Shown one piece after another: positions 33,216 to 44,473 of a DNA stretch of 64,000 nucleotides. Below the pieces are notes generated by a model. That model was not told where the DNA came from and did no database searches. It was given only the letters and a program-made list of their open reading frames with translations. This DNA comes from Cricetomys ansorgei (lineage: Eukaryota > Chordata > Mammalia > Rodentia > Nesomyidae), in the NCBI GenBank assembly GCA_026225945.1, contig JAMJFZ010001812.1, forward strand, positions 1 through 64,000. Reading direction: 5' to 3'. Each line of letters begins with the position of its first letter. Position 1 is the stretch's first letter. A program made the translations under genes and the position numbers.

Positions 33216-34454
33216 GATGTTCGGGTACCCACCTGGAACCCTTTGTTAGCTGAATACACTCAGTCTATGATTGCTATGAGCCTGGGTACTCACAGCTTAT
33301 TTCGCAGTCCCTCTGTGCAGCATACTGCCCTTGGAGAAAAGGAACTCCCCCACCTGGACATCCTTCAGTGATAACAAGCAAGTTGCCTACTCTTGGGCAT
33401 CCAGTGACCGATGACTTTCTGGATACTTAATGTCTCAGACACACCCATGGATCTGGGATCAGGTGTTTAGCAAATGCTAGATACCTGTGCTCAGAATTCC
33501 AAGTTTTATTTAAGAGGAATAGCTCAGTAAATAATGTTTACTTGAATTCCTAGAAGCACTGGGGAAACCCACTCTAGGGAAGCTGGCAAACCGCATAGCC
33601 CTGGCAGAGAATGTGATTCTGATATTATTTCCTCTACCAGATAATAAGCAAGGGCTCTTAAGAGAACTGAGGAACACTTGGAGGTCCCCAACGTGTGGAG
33701 AAATGCGACTGCAAAGGTTGTACCTGGGGTCGGTGATCCACAGAAGGAAAGGCATGTCTCCCGATTTCCTGCAACGCCTGTGTGTGAGAGGTGTGCTGTG
33801 AGGGGCTGGGAACTTTTAGGACTGCAGATTTGAGTGCTTGTGTTGAAAACAAAGCTGATTGATGTTTTAAAGAGAGACATGACAGAGAGAAAATGAAATT
33901 CTGAATTTCAGAGGAAAACAAACAACCTGGAATGTAAGAGCTGGCGTCTTTGGGATTCCTGTGCTATCCCATGGTGCTCCAGGTAATTATGTCATTGAAA
34001 AGTGTTTCCCCATATGACCCTCCGGCCTATATGTGTCTGATATCAAAACTTCTGGCTACTGAACTAAATTACAACAGGAAAATCAACCAAGTTGGTTATT
34101 CAACCTTTTATATGTAAACAAAGAGGAGAGGGAGGAATCTTTGGCTTGGTATCCTGTGGATTTTGTCAAGGAGATGGCTCCTCTGTCATGAAGTTACAGC
34201 TTTTCCCAATTCAATTAATTGGAACTCAGAAATGCGAGCACTGTGAAATAAAAGCCTCAGACATCTGGGGCCCCGTGCACCATCCAGTGTGAAGGCATGC
34301 CTGGCGCATTCACAGCTTGTAGATGGGAGTTTTAAGAGCCTTTATGTCTAGAACTACTGCTCGGAGAGAGTGAGGCTCTTTGTTGATAGGTAGAGCACGA
34401 GGCAGGTTTATGGGATTTTCTTTTTCTTAAAATACAATTTATTGAGGCATCTCC
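33216..34454. other. No gene recognised
   Basis: Unique-looking. Overlapping frames on both strands (to 118 residues at 33524-33880, minus) have no domain. Positions 34080-34300 look repeat-free. Confidence 0.4.
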
Positions 34455-34610
34455 TGTGCATTCCATTCCATGCAATTCATTTATTGACATTTACGGACAG
34501 CTGAGGTACGGAGTATACACAGGTACTGTCCTCACAGCAAAGGGTCCAACTCCTCAGTCAGACTTGGGACCAGGCAGAAGGTGGTCACAAAGAGAAGGCT
34601 GCCCCAGCAG
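34455..34610 (-). mobile_element. L2 LINE 3' end
   Basis: ATTCATTTATTGACATTTACG, GGTACTGTCCTCACAGC and AAAGGGTCCAACTCCTCAG read as the L2 end in reverse ('attcattcaacaaatatttattgag'). Confidence 0.45.
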
Positions 34611-34704
34611 AATCTTAAGTCAAGGCTAAGACACCCTATCTTCTCTCCCCTCCCAGGACTCTCCACCAGCCATCCCAACCAGAAGAGGGGACATCATGTT
34701 CACA

Positions 34705-35018
34705 GCCATTTTCTTTGTGAGTGTGTGTGAACGGGTGCACAGGTGAGTGGAACCCAGAAAAAAATCTTTGGCTGTTGTTCTCAGATACCATTTATTACGT
34801 TTTATGAGACAGGGTCTTTTATGTGCCCGGGGCTTACATAGAAGGCTAGGCTGGCCTTCCAGTGAACCCCGGGACTCCACCTGTCAGTCTCCTCTGCACT
34901 GGATTACAAGCGTGTGCCACTCATACCAGCATTTTTTATGTTAATCCTGATGCTCAGACTTCAGTCTTCAAGCTTTCGCATCAAGCGCTTTACCGACTGA
35001 GCCGACTACTCAGTCTGG
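34705..35018 (-). mobile_element. B4 SINE
   Basis: Reverse copy: GAGACAGGGTCTTTTATGTG, GGCTAGGCTGGCCTTCCAG, GGATTACAAGCGTGTGCCAC and AGCGCTTTACCGACTGAGCC. Complete and in order. Confidence 0.85.
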
Positions 35019-35689
35019 AGCTACTCTGAGATGAAAATGCATGGGGACGCTGAAGACAAGGCAATCAGGGAAAGATAAATATACTCCTGAAGGAGGATGG
35101 GATGTGACCAGGATTAAGACTATTAAGTGCTTTCTCAGTAGCACCGTGGGCAAGAGCATCAGAGTACAACGGTAACAACGCATCCTAGCAGGGAGAAGGA
35201 TGCTGACAGCTGTGAGTCCACAGGCATCAACAACAATACTAACACTGGTATAAGTGCCTGATGCTACAGTCACCCTTATACATGTTATTCCACTTTGTTC
35301 TCCTCTGACATTATCAACGTATACACATCCCGCTTAACACTCATATTGACAAATTATAGAATGTTCAGTTGTATATATATATATATATTTCTTCTTGCTC
35401 AGTACTTAAGTTGATATGTCAACCTTTTCACAAACATAATTTTATGTCATTTAATACTGAAGTGACATTATTATTCAAGGACCTATATTAATTTATACAT
35501 TCGCATACCCTTTATCTTACATAATACTCAAGATTCTGTTAATGTTCCAACTTTTGGTGCAGGAGATATGAGTTGGCACCCAGAGGCACACACCAAAAAA
35601 GCACCAGAGCTGGGCTGAACACAGTCCATCTCTCTTTTACACAAAGCGTCCCCTCCATCTGCAGTAGCTGATGTGTGGAGGTCACTGGC

Positions 35690-35890
35690 ATTTGTCAAGG
35701 TCAAGCCCTACAGTAATGTGTACACTTAGCATTCGATCTCAAAACAGCCAGATGAAGTGGGTTCTATTTTCAATCTTCATTTAGCTGATTTCAAAAATGG
35801 CACCCAGGCAGATTATGGCAATTAGAAGAGACATCTGCTGAGAGTTTGAAAATACAGGGCCTGGGCCACTACTACCACTTAATCTTCTCA
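35690..35890 (-). mobile_element. MIR SINE
   Basis: GATCTCAAAACAGCCAGATG, GGTTCTATTTTCAATCTTC and ATGGCACCCAGGCAGATTAT follow MIR in reverse. Confidence 0.5.
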
Positions 35891-36034
35891 GAGCCAACAA
35901 TGCAAGGAGATGACCCACGACTGAGGACACAGCCTGAACTTGGGAAGGAAAAACAATAGATGGTGATTAGCTATAAGAAGACCATGAAGAAGCAAATACT
36001 TTCCTTGGATTCTATATTTTTCAGGATTTATTCT

Positions 36035-36177
36035 ACTGGCTGAGTATAGCAGTGTATACATTTACTCCCAGCACTAGGGGAGCAGAGGCAAGTGGATCTC
36101 TGTGAGTTTGAGGTCAGCCTGGTCTACATATCCACTTAGACATCTGGCTACATAGTGAGACCCTGTCTCAAAAAAAT
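36035..36177 (+). mobile_element. B1 SINE
   Basis: CTGAGTATAGCAGTGTATAC, CTCCCAGCACTAGGGGAGC, GGATCTCTGTGAGTTTGAGG, TCAGCCTGGTCTACATA and GAGACCCTGTCTCAAAAAAA. Full length, moderately diverged, with a short insertion near 36130-36145. Confidence 0.9.
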
Positions 36178-36377
36178 ATTTATTTTATTTTATTCTGTGG
36201 GGGTGGGGTGCAAGTTGTGCACATGTGTGCAGGAACCTTTCGAGGTCAGAAGAAAGCATTGGGTCCTCTGGAGTTGGAGGCCATTGTGAGCTGCCTGACA
36301 TAGTGCTAGGAACCAAACTCAGGTCCTCTGACAGAAGTAAAGGTTCCTAACTGCTGAATCATCTCTCCAGCCCCTTT
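36178..36377 (-). mobile_element. B2/B3 SINE
   Basis: Reverse copy sharing its T-rich tail with the A-rich tail of the B1 on the left: GAGGTCAGAAGAAAGCATTG, CTCTGGAGTTGGAGGCCATTG, GGAACCAAACTCAGGTCCTC and ATCATCTCTCCAGCCCC. Confidence 0.85.
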
Positions 36378-36387
36378 CCTGCATTTT

Positions 36388-36592
36388 AAAAGATCTTAGT
36401 TTATGTGTAGTTAGTTTATTTGTTTGTATCTATATAAATGGATACCATACACGCAGAGACCAGAAGTGGGCGTCAGATCCCAGGAAGCTGGAGTTACAGG
36501 CAGTTACAAGCTGCCTAGAGAGTGTTCTGGTTCCCTGGAAGAGCAGGAAGTGCTTTTGACTTCTGAGGCCAGCTCTTTAGTCCCTTTCCTGA
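36388..36592 (-). mobile_element. B2/B3 SINE, decayed
   Basis: GAGACCAGAAGTGGGCGTC, GGAAGCTGGAGTTACAGGCAG and GGAAGAGCAGGAAGTGC in reverse B3 order, immediately after the previous copy. Confidence 0.7.
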
Positions 36593-36599
36593 TCGTATT

Positions 36600-37270
36600 A
36601 ATCATGGGAAAAGAAACATAAACCCTGACACATGTACACCCACATTTTTAGCAATTAGATATTTTTTTAAATACGATGTATCAGAGCTCTGGGATTGTAA
36701 GTGACAGAAAGTGATTCTGTCTCCTTCAGCAAACCAGCACAAAGAAGATGCGACTTCAGTTGTTTGCTTCACATAGGGAAAGAGATGGTGTGATGTTTCA
36801 TAGGCTAAGCATTTACATAACCTACAAGGTCTAGATGATTCTAAAGAAAGACTGAAATGATGAAATCACAAACTGCCCAAGCAAGTAGGAAAAGAGGCAA
36901 AGCTAGCCATGCAGAACCACGGTCTTTCAGAGGGTCTTAGAAGACCCAGTTACAAAGACAGAGAATAGCACATGACCAAAGACCTGTGAGAATATTTCAG
37001 GTAAGGGCAAAGCCCAGAACTGAGATGGAAAACAGCCAAAGAGACTTTATATTTCAGGTGCACGGCCTGAAGAGGACTAAGCAGAAGTCTCACATTTTGC
37101 AGGTTAGTTTGGGCTCTGGAGTCTGATGGAACTTAGAATTCTAGCTCTCCCCTACCTAAGGATTCTACAAGGCTCTTCTCCCAGCTAGCTGTCTGTCAGG
37201 CTGATTGACTTCCCTCTTTCAAGCCTTCATTTCTGTGAACAGCCTTTGAATGTGTTCAGTCATGACCACG
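36600..37270. other. No gene recognised; MIR near 37070-37240
   Basis: Mostly unplaced. GGGCTCTGGAGTCTGATGG and CATTTCTGTGAACAGCC at 37108-37245 resemble a plus-strand MIR. Positions 36670-36900 have an old-repeat flavour I cannot name. Confidence 0.4.
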
Positions 37271-37599
37271 TATTGTAGAAGATTATTTTTAGTTACGTAT
37301 AAAATAATTGTATTGTACACTGTTGGAGAAAAGGCTGCCTAGGTCTTGGCATTTTGTATTGTCTGCAGGTGCTGGATTTATGTGGGGGATGTTTGGTTGG
37401 TCATGATCTGCATATGCTATTCAGAATCTGAGGAGATCTGAATCAACAAAAACACCTGAGCTCAGACACTTGAGGTTCCACTGTCCAGTACAGCACTTGC
37501 CATGATGGTGGCTCCCTCTGCTGAGGTTTGACAGGGATTACACCTATGAATATGCCCTATGTCTTCCATGCTGAGCAGCACAGTAGCCTAGCAACTACA
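37271..37599 (+). mobile_element. Solo LTR 'LTR-X', copy 3
   Basis: 329 bp from TATTGTAGAAG (TG changed to TA) to GCAACTACA. Shares with copy 1 GCCTAGGTCTTGG, TTTTGTATTGTCTGCA, CACCTGAGCTCAGACAC and CCTCTGCTGAGG. The flanking hexamers ACCACG (37265-37270) and ACCATG (37600-37605) differ only by a C-to-T change at a CpG. Confidence 0.75.
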
Positions 37600-37845
37600 A
37601 CCATGACCTCTTCTCTGTCACTCCAACCTCAGTGTTTCGAATAGCCATTTTCCTGTTTTATTTTCCCCACACTATTTAACTTCTAATGTACTCAATGTGT
37701 CTGTTTGTATTGTGTGTCTTATTTATCATCTCACTCAACTACCCGTGAACATTAGGAGCATTTGATAGTTTGTCCAGGATGAGCCTCAAGTATTAGAGCA
37801 GTTGGATGCATGTAGAGGAGTCCTCAGCATCTACTTGCTCATGGT

Positions 37846-38575
37846 GATGGCTAATACGGATTGTCAACCTGATAGGACCTAGAATTTCCTAAGAAACAAA
37901 CCTTTGAGTATGTGAAAGTTTTGAAGATTGGATTGTCAAGAGAAATAAGGACAGTGGAGACACAGCTCATGAGGTTTCAGAGGAGAACACGGGCTCTCGT
38001 GGGAACTGGGCTAGAGGCTGTCCATCTGACAAGAGGCACTTCTACTCTGGCTACATTTTGTCCAGATCCCGAGAATTTGGTTGAGACTGAACTCAGAAGT
38101 AATGGAATTGCTTGGTGGAGAAAAATCTCAAGCTAGGACAGCATTCATGCTGTGGCATGGCTTCTGCTCACGTCCTGGCTACAGTGAAAGAGCAAATAAA
38201 TGGAAATGGGTAATCTGGGAAATGTACAGTTTGTTTGGCAAGATAAAGAGTGAGGGGTTTGAAGTTTACAGACAGGCAGGATCAAGGCAGCAGGAACTAC
38301 CAGAGAGCTTCTTGCCACCGAAGAAAAAGACCTAGCTCCACACCGGAGGACAAGAAAGGAGCCCTGAGAGCAGGACCCCAGCCACTGAAAGCTCTACCTT
38401 CCACAAGGGAGAGAACCTGAACTGAGAATGCTTTTCTGTATGTGTAAAGTCCTCCAGCTATTGCAAAGCAGCCAGATGTGCTCTGTTCTGATTTACATGG
38501 CCTTGCCTAACTGCCATGGCTAAGAATTTTGATGCTAGGTAAATGGACATTTCTTAAAAGGAGACACACAAATAC
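37846..38575 (+). other. Unclassified interspersed repeat, possibly MaLR-related
   Basis: GATGGCTAATACGGATTGTC and AACCTGATAGGACCTAGAAT at the start resemble the 5' end of an MLT1-like LTR. The following 500 bases (GGTTTCAGAGGAGAACACGG and on) read like transposon internal sequence, with no usable frame. Confidence 0.3.
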
Positions 38576-38578
38576 ACT

Positions 38579-38582
<4 letters not shown>

Positions 38583-38614
<32 letters not shown>

Positions 38615-38648
38615 GCACGCACACACACGCACACACATACACACACAT
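38583..38648. repeat. (CA)n microsatellite with GCAC variants
   Basis: About 28 bases of CA followed by three GCAC steps and more CA. Confidence 0.95.
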
Positions 38649-38696
38649 ATGTTACCTGGGAGGCAAAGATTAAAATCACCTTGAGTTCACGCTTGT

Positions 38697-38920
38697 TGGC
38701 TGAGCGATGCACAGCAGTTAAGAGTGTATGCTGTGTTCACAGGGATCCCAAGTCAGTTCCCAGCATCCACATAGGGCAGTTTACAACCACCTGTGACTCT
38801 AGCTCCAGGGGATTGGATGACCCACTGTGACACCTTACGCCTGTATACACCATCACCACCACACACACACACACACAATACACATAATTAGGAAATAAAA
38901 TAAATATTTGAAAAAATAAG
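38697..38920 (+). mobile_element. B2/B3 SINE
   Basis: CACAGCAGTTAAGAGTGTATG, CAGTTCCCAGCATCCACATAG, CTCTAGCTCCAGGGGATTGG and an ACACACAC/AATAAAATAAATA tail. Forward copy with a CA expansion (38859-38877). Confidence 0.75.
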
Positions 38921-38971
38921 CAAAAACATATCTGTTAGAATGACTAGTATCAAAAAGATAAAATGCAACAA

Positions 38972-39190
38972 CCGAGGGGCTGGAGAGTGCTCGGTGTTTA
39001 ATGCACTTGTTACTTACCCATAGGATGGAAGAGTGGTTCCCAACACCCGTGCTGGGCAGCTCACACCCATCTGTAACTCTAGCTCTGGGAGATGTGATAT
39101 CATCTTCTGACTTCACTGGGCACCTGTACATGCATGGCATGCACAGAGCCAGAGTCACATACATAGAAATCAAAGTAAAATAGGTAGCAA
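38972..39190 (+). mobile_element. B2/B3 SINE
   Basis: GAGGGGCTGGAGAGTGCTCG, GTGGTTCCCAACACCCGTGC, CATCTGTAACTCTAGCTC and CACATACATAGAAATCAAAG. A second forward copy a short distance after the first. Confidence 0.75.
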
Positions 39191-39776
39191 ACAATGGTGG
39201 GGAAAAGTTGGAACCTTTACACACTGATAGGGATATGTTAGTGCAACTTTTAGAGAACACACTGTGTAGTTTCCTCAAAAATCAAATAACCCAGATGATC
39301 CAGTGACTACTAGTGACTTACATATCCAAAGTAAATTAAGACAGGATGTCCACCTGCACTTCATGGAATGGTACTCAGATCTTGAAGATAACGAAGAAAA
39401 TGCTATCCTTGGCATGAACTGGAGGACACTGCATTAAACAAAACAGCCATGCACAAATAGGAAAATGCTCGCACAGTTTCCCTTACATGTAGGACCCCAA
39501 AACCAATCTCAGTGGATGAAGAGAGTCCATCAGTGTAACACAGACTAGGAGTGATCAGGAAGATGGGGGTGAGAGCACAGATTGGGGCGGGGTGCAGAAC
39601 AGGTTGAGAAGATCTGTTCAGAATGTACTGTCCACTTGAAAATTGGTATGAGAATAGAATCTTGAGTGTTCTTGTCACACATAATTGAAAGTTAAGGTGG
39701 TCTCAGTGTTAAATGGCTTGCTTCAGCCATTACAGAAAGTACATGTATTTAAAAACTTTGTGTATTCATTGAATTT

Positions 39777-39910
39777 ATTTATTTGTTTGTTTGTTTGTTT
39801 GTTTGTTTGTTTAGGGACAAGATCTTACTATGTAGCTCAGGATAGCCTACAACTCAACACTTATCCTCTTGAGTACTGGGTTAAGCAAGAACTACCATGC
39901 ACAACTCCTT
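39777..39910 (-). mobile_element. B1 SINE with (TTTG)n tail
   Basis: A run of TTTG units (39780-39812) is the complement of a CAAA tail. ACTATGTAGCTCAGGATAGCC, TACAACTCAACACTTATCC and GAACTACCATGCACAAC follow in reverse B1 order. Confidence 0.7.
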
Positions 39911-39959
39911 TATTTGCCAACTTAAAAAACAAATAAATAACTTAAATGCTTGCTGAAGG

Positions 39960-40118
39960 AATAAATGAAGTCTCCGAATATCTCAGCCCTCAAGTAGGGG
40001 CAACATTAGCTGTGCTTGGGGAGAATCAGATGAGATAATGTATGCTAAAAGCACTTAGCGCAGTACCTTGAAAGCCTTAATTACATTAAGTATAGTCCTT
40101 TTCCCAGCTGCTAATTAT
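39960..40118 (+). mobile_element. MIR SINE, right part
   Basis: GAATCAGATGAGATAATGTA, AAAGCACTTAGCGCAGTACC and AATTACATTAAG follow the MIR 3' region ('gattaaatgag ... gcgcttagaacagtgcctgg'). Confidence 0.6.
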
Positions 40119-40119
40119 C

Positions 40120-40275
40120 TCATTTCATCCCTGTATGAGCTGAAAAGCTGAAAAGAACTAGAGTTTTACAGATGAGAAGTGTGTGACCCTTAAGAGTTAG
40201 CGGAGAGCAGGATCCGGCATCATTGAGCCTCTGTACTGCAGGCGTAGTACATGGGTTCAGGCACCACACCGCTCC
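40120..40275 (-). mobile_element. MIR SINE
   Basis: TCATTTCATCCCTGTATGAG, TTTTACAGATGAGAAGTGTG and GAGCAGGATCCGGCATCATTG read as MIR in reverse, facing the copy on the left. Confidence 0.55.
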
Positions 40276-40468
40276 AGTGTGTTCTTGCAGAGGAGCGATA
40301 GCTCTAGAATGACTGCCACAAGAATAGAATGAAAAACAAAAAGGATGATTAAATACATGTTCTGTAAATATTTTGTTATTAGGGACAAAATACACAATCA
40401 CTAGAAATCCTTAGCTTCAATTACCACACATAACTCTGTTACTTCCTTTTCAGTATGACTGTGTCTAC

Positions 40469-40501
40469 GGGGGGGGGGGAGAGAGAGAGAGAGAGAGAGA
40501 A
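40469..40501. repeat. (G)n-(GA)n simple repeat
   Basis: Eleven G residues followed by about eleven GA units. Purine-only strand. Confidence 0.95.
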
Positions 40502-40602
40502 TCTCCATTTTAAAGGGGCACATGATGGGTAATTGCACACTTGAATGCAAGATAGTGTGATGTGGGTTTCCTTGCTGTTGACCTTAGCTTCTGGAAGAAG
40601 GA

Positions 40603-40831
40603 TTACCAATTCTTCTTCTGCAAAGGACCAGATAATTAGATAATTAGCATTTCTAATTTTATAGGCAGAAGGTCTCTATCACTGCATCCTGCTCTTACAG
40701 ACTTTGTAGTGCGGAAGCAACAGCAGACAACACAAAACAACTGCCATGTCTGTGTTTCAATAAAACTTTATTTATAAAACCAAACCGCAGGCCCCCTGGA
40801 ATGGCAGGCTGAGGAATGACTGAACCTCTAG
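40603..40831 (+). mobile_element. hAT-type (MER1-group) DNA transposon fossil
   Basis: TTCTTCTTCTGCAAAGGACC, GCAGAAGGTCTCTATCACTG, GTAGTGCGGAAGCAACAGCA and CAATAAAACTTTATTTATAAA follow, in order, a common non-autonomous hAT element ('ttctgtaaagggccagatag ... ggtctctgtcgc ... ccaataaaactttatttac'). Non-coding fossil. Confidence 0.65.
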
Positions 40832-41299
40832 GTATACTGTGGACTGAACAGGCCAGCACCTCTATTGCAGTCACAGGTTGACCGTGTTTATGATCAAAGC
40901 CAGAGCAAGGAAAAATATGCAAACTGTGAATGAAAAGGGCAAGATCTGAGAACATGCTAAGGAGCTGAGCTGATGAACCAGAATTAGTATGATACAAGTT
41001 GGTGACTGACTGCCTGCTTTTATATTTTCAGATATAACAACCCAGCTCAGCCTCATCCCATCAACAAGCACAAGGCAATAACTACCTTTGACAATTATTG
41101 CGCAAAACCAGTCTGGGGTTGTCAGTCTGTGTCCCTATCTATTCATTAACTCATCCGCTCATTTGTTTACGTATTTAGTTTTCAACACTAACCTCCCAGT
41201 TGATTACTAGGGCCTCTACATAGCACAGGAGCAGTTTTGACAGTTAATAAAGTCGCTTCTGTCAGCAGGACACACCGCCTATTGGGGGACAGATGTTCT

Positions 41300-41525
41300 T
41301 TTGCCCAGCAACTCATTTATTCATTTTGTCAAAAGGTAGGTATTACAGCCCCTGACATGGCATGGTTAGACTGTGGTGTGGGGCTGACATAGGCAAAGGG
41401 ACCTGCTTCTCAGACCTACAGGAACTGAGACTGTAATCTTGGAGACACACAGGTAAACAAATAAATTCTTACACAGCACAATATGCACTGTTGCAGAAAT
41501 ACACACCAAACACTGAGAGGACAGT
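41300..41525 (-). mobile_element. L2 LINE 3' region
   Basis: CTCATTTATTCATTTTGTC, GGTAGGTATTACAGCCCC, CAGGAACTGAGACTGTAATC and CAGGTAAACAAATAAATTC match L2 in reverse. Confidence 0.55.
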
Positions 41526-41880
41526 CTTGGCTCTCCCTGGAGAGTTCATGAAACCCTAACATTCAGGCTGTCTCCAGATAAGTTTCACCTCCCGGTGTTG
41601 ACTTGTTCTTCAACTGTGCAGAGAGATTTGTGAGTCTGCTCACAAACAACTAGGAATACTTGTGCTTTGCCTTTATCCCACTTGATAAAGTCATCTACTA
41701 GATTATTGGCAAATTCTTAAAAACAATCTTCTTTTGCTAATGTAAATGGTGCTTACAAATTTAACTAATTACCCTTAATTAAGTTAAACTGCAATTATGA
41801 ATTCAATCCCAGCTGGGTTTGCTCCAGAAAGTTCTCTGATAAAGGTTAAGTGTATGCAATATATTTAGGAATTAGTTATC
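41526..41880. other. Repeat-free AT-rich block (candidate conserved element)
   Basis: No gene and no recognised repeat. Positions 41690-41820 are rich in homeodomain-type words: TAATTA at 41766-41771, TTAATTAA at 41775-41782 and CAATTATG at 41792. Function is inference only. Confidence 0.35.
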
Positions 41881-42022
41881 TGGGTGTGGTGGCAAATGCC
41901 TTTAATCCTTAGCACTCTGGAGGCAGAGGCGGGCAGATCTCTATGAGTTCTTGGCCAGTCTGATCTACACAGTGAGTTCCAGGACAGCCAATGCTACATA
42001 GTGAGACCCTATCTCAAAAACA
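41881..42022 (+). mobile_element. B1 SINE
   Basis: TGGGTGTGGTGGCAAATGCC, TTTAATCCTTAGCACTCTGG, AGGCAGAGGCGGGCAGATC, GTGAGTTCCAGGACAGCC and GTGAGACCCTATCTCAAAAA. Full length and among the best-preserved SINEs in the window. Confidence 0.95.
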
Positions 42023-42654
42023 ACAACAGCACAAGAGGGGTTGTTGGGAGGACTTCTTTGGGAAAATGGAAAATCACTTTGGGTCAAGGTAGTCAGCTAG
42101 CAATGAGAATGCTATCTAGTTAGCTATCAGCAGGTGCTGATGCTGTGACCAAGTTCTAGGAAAGCACACAAAGCCATGCCCCTGTACTGTGAAGACAGAG
42201 GGGAAAGAATGTCTGCAGCCCCCACGCTTGTTAGTCATTAGGTAGGACTGCGCCAGGGTGGGGAATGAGGTGGCCTATTCCAAGGTCTTTCTTGTGCACA
42301 GAGCATGTGGGCTCTGGAAGCCCCTGTGTGATGCTATCTGACAGAGATGCAGTTGAGGTCATTGAAAGTCAGCTGAGGGCGCAGAAAGGAACCCCACGGG
42401 CACATGGGTAGAGTGGGAGCAGCAGCTGCTAGGAACATGATGCATGAGCTTTTAGAAAATTTCAGACAGCTTCAAAAGCAGAAGAATCATTCAAAGAAAT
42501 AGGGCTTACAGGTGTACTTCCGACCTGCTAAAACCTGTGCCAAACCGTATGGACCCAGTACATAGCCAGGTACCAGTTTGTATTTTTTCTTATATTTACT
42601 GTTTTTATTTCTTGCAGAGTTTTCATTGTAGTGTTTTGATAGCTCTCCTCTTTT

Positions 42655-42697
42655 GGGTTATCACATGAGTATGTGTATGCATAGATGCATGTGCCTC

Positions 42698-42731
<34 letters not shown>

Positions 42732-42998
42732 TGCACACACGCACCCACATGTGGAGGCTAGAGACTGACATCAGGTGTCCGCCACCACAGCTCTCTGCCT
42801 TAATTTTCAGTCAAGGTCTTTCACTGGACCTATAGCTCAGAGATTCAATTATACTGGCAGGACAGTAGCCCCACTTCCTTGGGATTATAGGTGTAGACCA
42901 CCGTGCCCAGATTTTAACACGGGTGCTAGGGTTCCAAATTCAGGTCCTCATGATTGTGATGCAGGATTTTACCCACTGAACTATCTTCCCAGACCCCA
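42655..42998 (-). mobile_element. B4 SINE with (TG)n
   Basis: A TG run (42699-42735) stands where the CA-rich end of B4 lies. TCAAGGTCTTTCACTGGACC, GGGATTATAGGTGTAGACC, GGTGCTAGGGTTCCAAATTC and CCACTGAACTATCTTCCCAG follow in reverse order. Confidence 0.85.
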
Positions 42999-43631
42999 GG
43001 ATGGGGTTATCGCATGCTGTACTTAAACAAAGAATAACTTCTCTGACCCACTGGGGCTGAAGAGCCCCACAGGACTGCCGGCCAGTTCATCAGGCTTAAT
43101 AGTACCCGTTCACCACAGCCTCCTGATGGGATTCACAGATACGCCCTCCACATGGGTTTGCCTTTTGGGCTCCTGGGAATCTCCCTGCAAGCTGTGTGTG
43201 TGAACATCTTGTTGGGCTGGCGTTCTACTGCTGTGCCTCTCATGCTGTCGTTTTGCGTTATTGATCTTGTCTGTTAGCATTATTAAAAGCTCACACGTTT
43301 CTCCTCATATTTTATTATAATCCGTGCAGCTTCCTGGCGCTCCATCTCCTAGGAGATGAGCAGTTGGATCTGTGTACTCCCTGCTTCTCTCTGGGATTCT
43401 TGGCTAATTAATGGTTTTGCAACATCGAGCTGCACTCTCCTTCCACTTGGCTGCCTGAATGGGCCCATCAGCACTGACCAATCTGGTTTGACCTTTGGAT
43501 ATCATCTGATCTGGTATTTTTAGAATTAATTGACTTATGTACATGTGACTAGTTTATTCTTTCTTAATTATCCGTATGCATGTAAGTATAGGTTTTTATT
43601 CTTTATATATATATAAAAAAAGGATACTTAA
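42999..43631. other. Repeat-free block, candidate conserved element
   Basis: No gene or repeat recognised. 43205-43480 combines AT-rich words (TTAGCATTATTAAAAGC, GGCTAATTAATGG at 43402) with ordinary GC-rich parts, the texture of conserved non-coding DNA. Unproven. Confidence 0.35.
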
Positions 43632-43935
43632 TTTGAGCAGGTGAGATGACTCAGTAAGGGCACGTGAAGCCAAGCCTAATGACTCTGTTCCATCCCTGGG
43701 AGCCACAGGATAGAAGGAGAGAACTAATCTGCCCTCTGCTGTGGCACACACACACACACACACACACACTTTCACACACACACACATACACACACACACA
43801 CTCACACACACATACACACACACACTCACACACACACACTCACACACACAGACTCACACACACACTCACACACTCACACACACACACACATACACACACA
43901 CACTCACTCATACACTTAATAAAAAATACTTGAAA
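43632..43935 (+). mobile_element. B4/RSINE-type SINE with expanded CA tail
   Basis: GAGCAGGTGAGATGACTCAG, GAAGCCAAGCCTAATGAC, CCCTGGGAGCCACAGGATAG and AAGGAGAGAACTAATCTGCC match the element. The normally short CA part has grown into about 170 bases (43745-43915) with repeated ACTC interruptions, then an AATAAAAAATA tail. Confidence 0.8.
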
Positions 43936-43984
43936 AAAGAAAAAAATCCCTTATTTATATGGGGATGTGTCCCAATCTCATGAT

Positions 43985-44100
43985 AAGGACAGATCCTGGA
44001 GCCAGATTTAGGGTTGTCTCACTCAGAAGCTGTGTGGCCGTGGGAAGGTCACTTAATCTGACAATTTGCACAGTGAGATTAATGGAACACTGTTCGGCTT
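43985..44100 (+). mobile_element. MIR SINE
   Basis: TCCTGGAGCCAGATTTAGGG, GAAGCTGTGTGGCCGTGGG, AAGGTCACTTAATCTGAC and GCACAGTGAGATTAATGG. One of the clearest MIR copies here. Confidence 0.75.
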
Positions 44101-44473
44101 GGTGGGTGTTGCTAGGTTGGTAGGCCTGGGGTGTTTGGCATGGTGGCTGTATGGTGGGTGGATACTTGTTACTTTACTGTGACAACCATGGGGCCCCAAC
44201 TCCCCTTATGTGTTGACAGCCACGGAACCCCTGAGCGTGTCCTATCATTTCTAACTCTTCAGTATAAAGACTGCAGACCTAATGGTCACTCTTGCTGTTA
44301 ATGCATAGCTTTTCACAGACATCGCTTATCCCAATTAAATTCAATTATTGCTACTCCTTTCCAATTACTGATGTTCAAACTGTTGCCACTTAGCCAGTAG
44401 GAGTTCTTTAAAGCTGATTTCTGTTTCCGCGCAGTGAATTCCCGAAGCAATCTTGGTTTTTGGAGACATGAGG
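44101..44473. other. Repeat-poor block, candidate conserved element
   Basis: No gene. 44285-44380 holds TTAATGCAT, CCAATTAAAT (44331), TCAATTATTG (44341) and CCAATTACTG (44361), three closely spaced homeodomain-type sites. Inference only. Confidence 0.35.

Noticed and set aside
43596..43983. His-Thr and Val-Cys frames near 43.7 kb
   Set aside because: These are translations of the expanded CA tail of a B4-type SINE.
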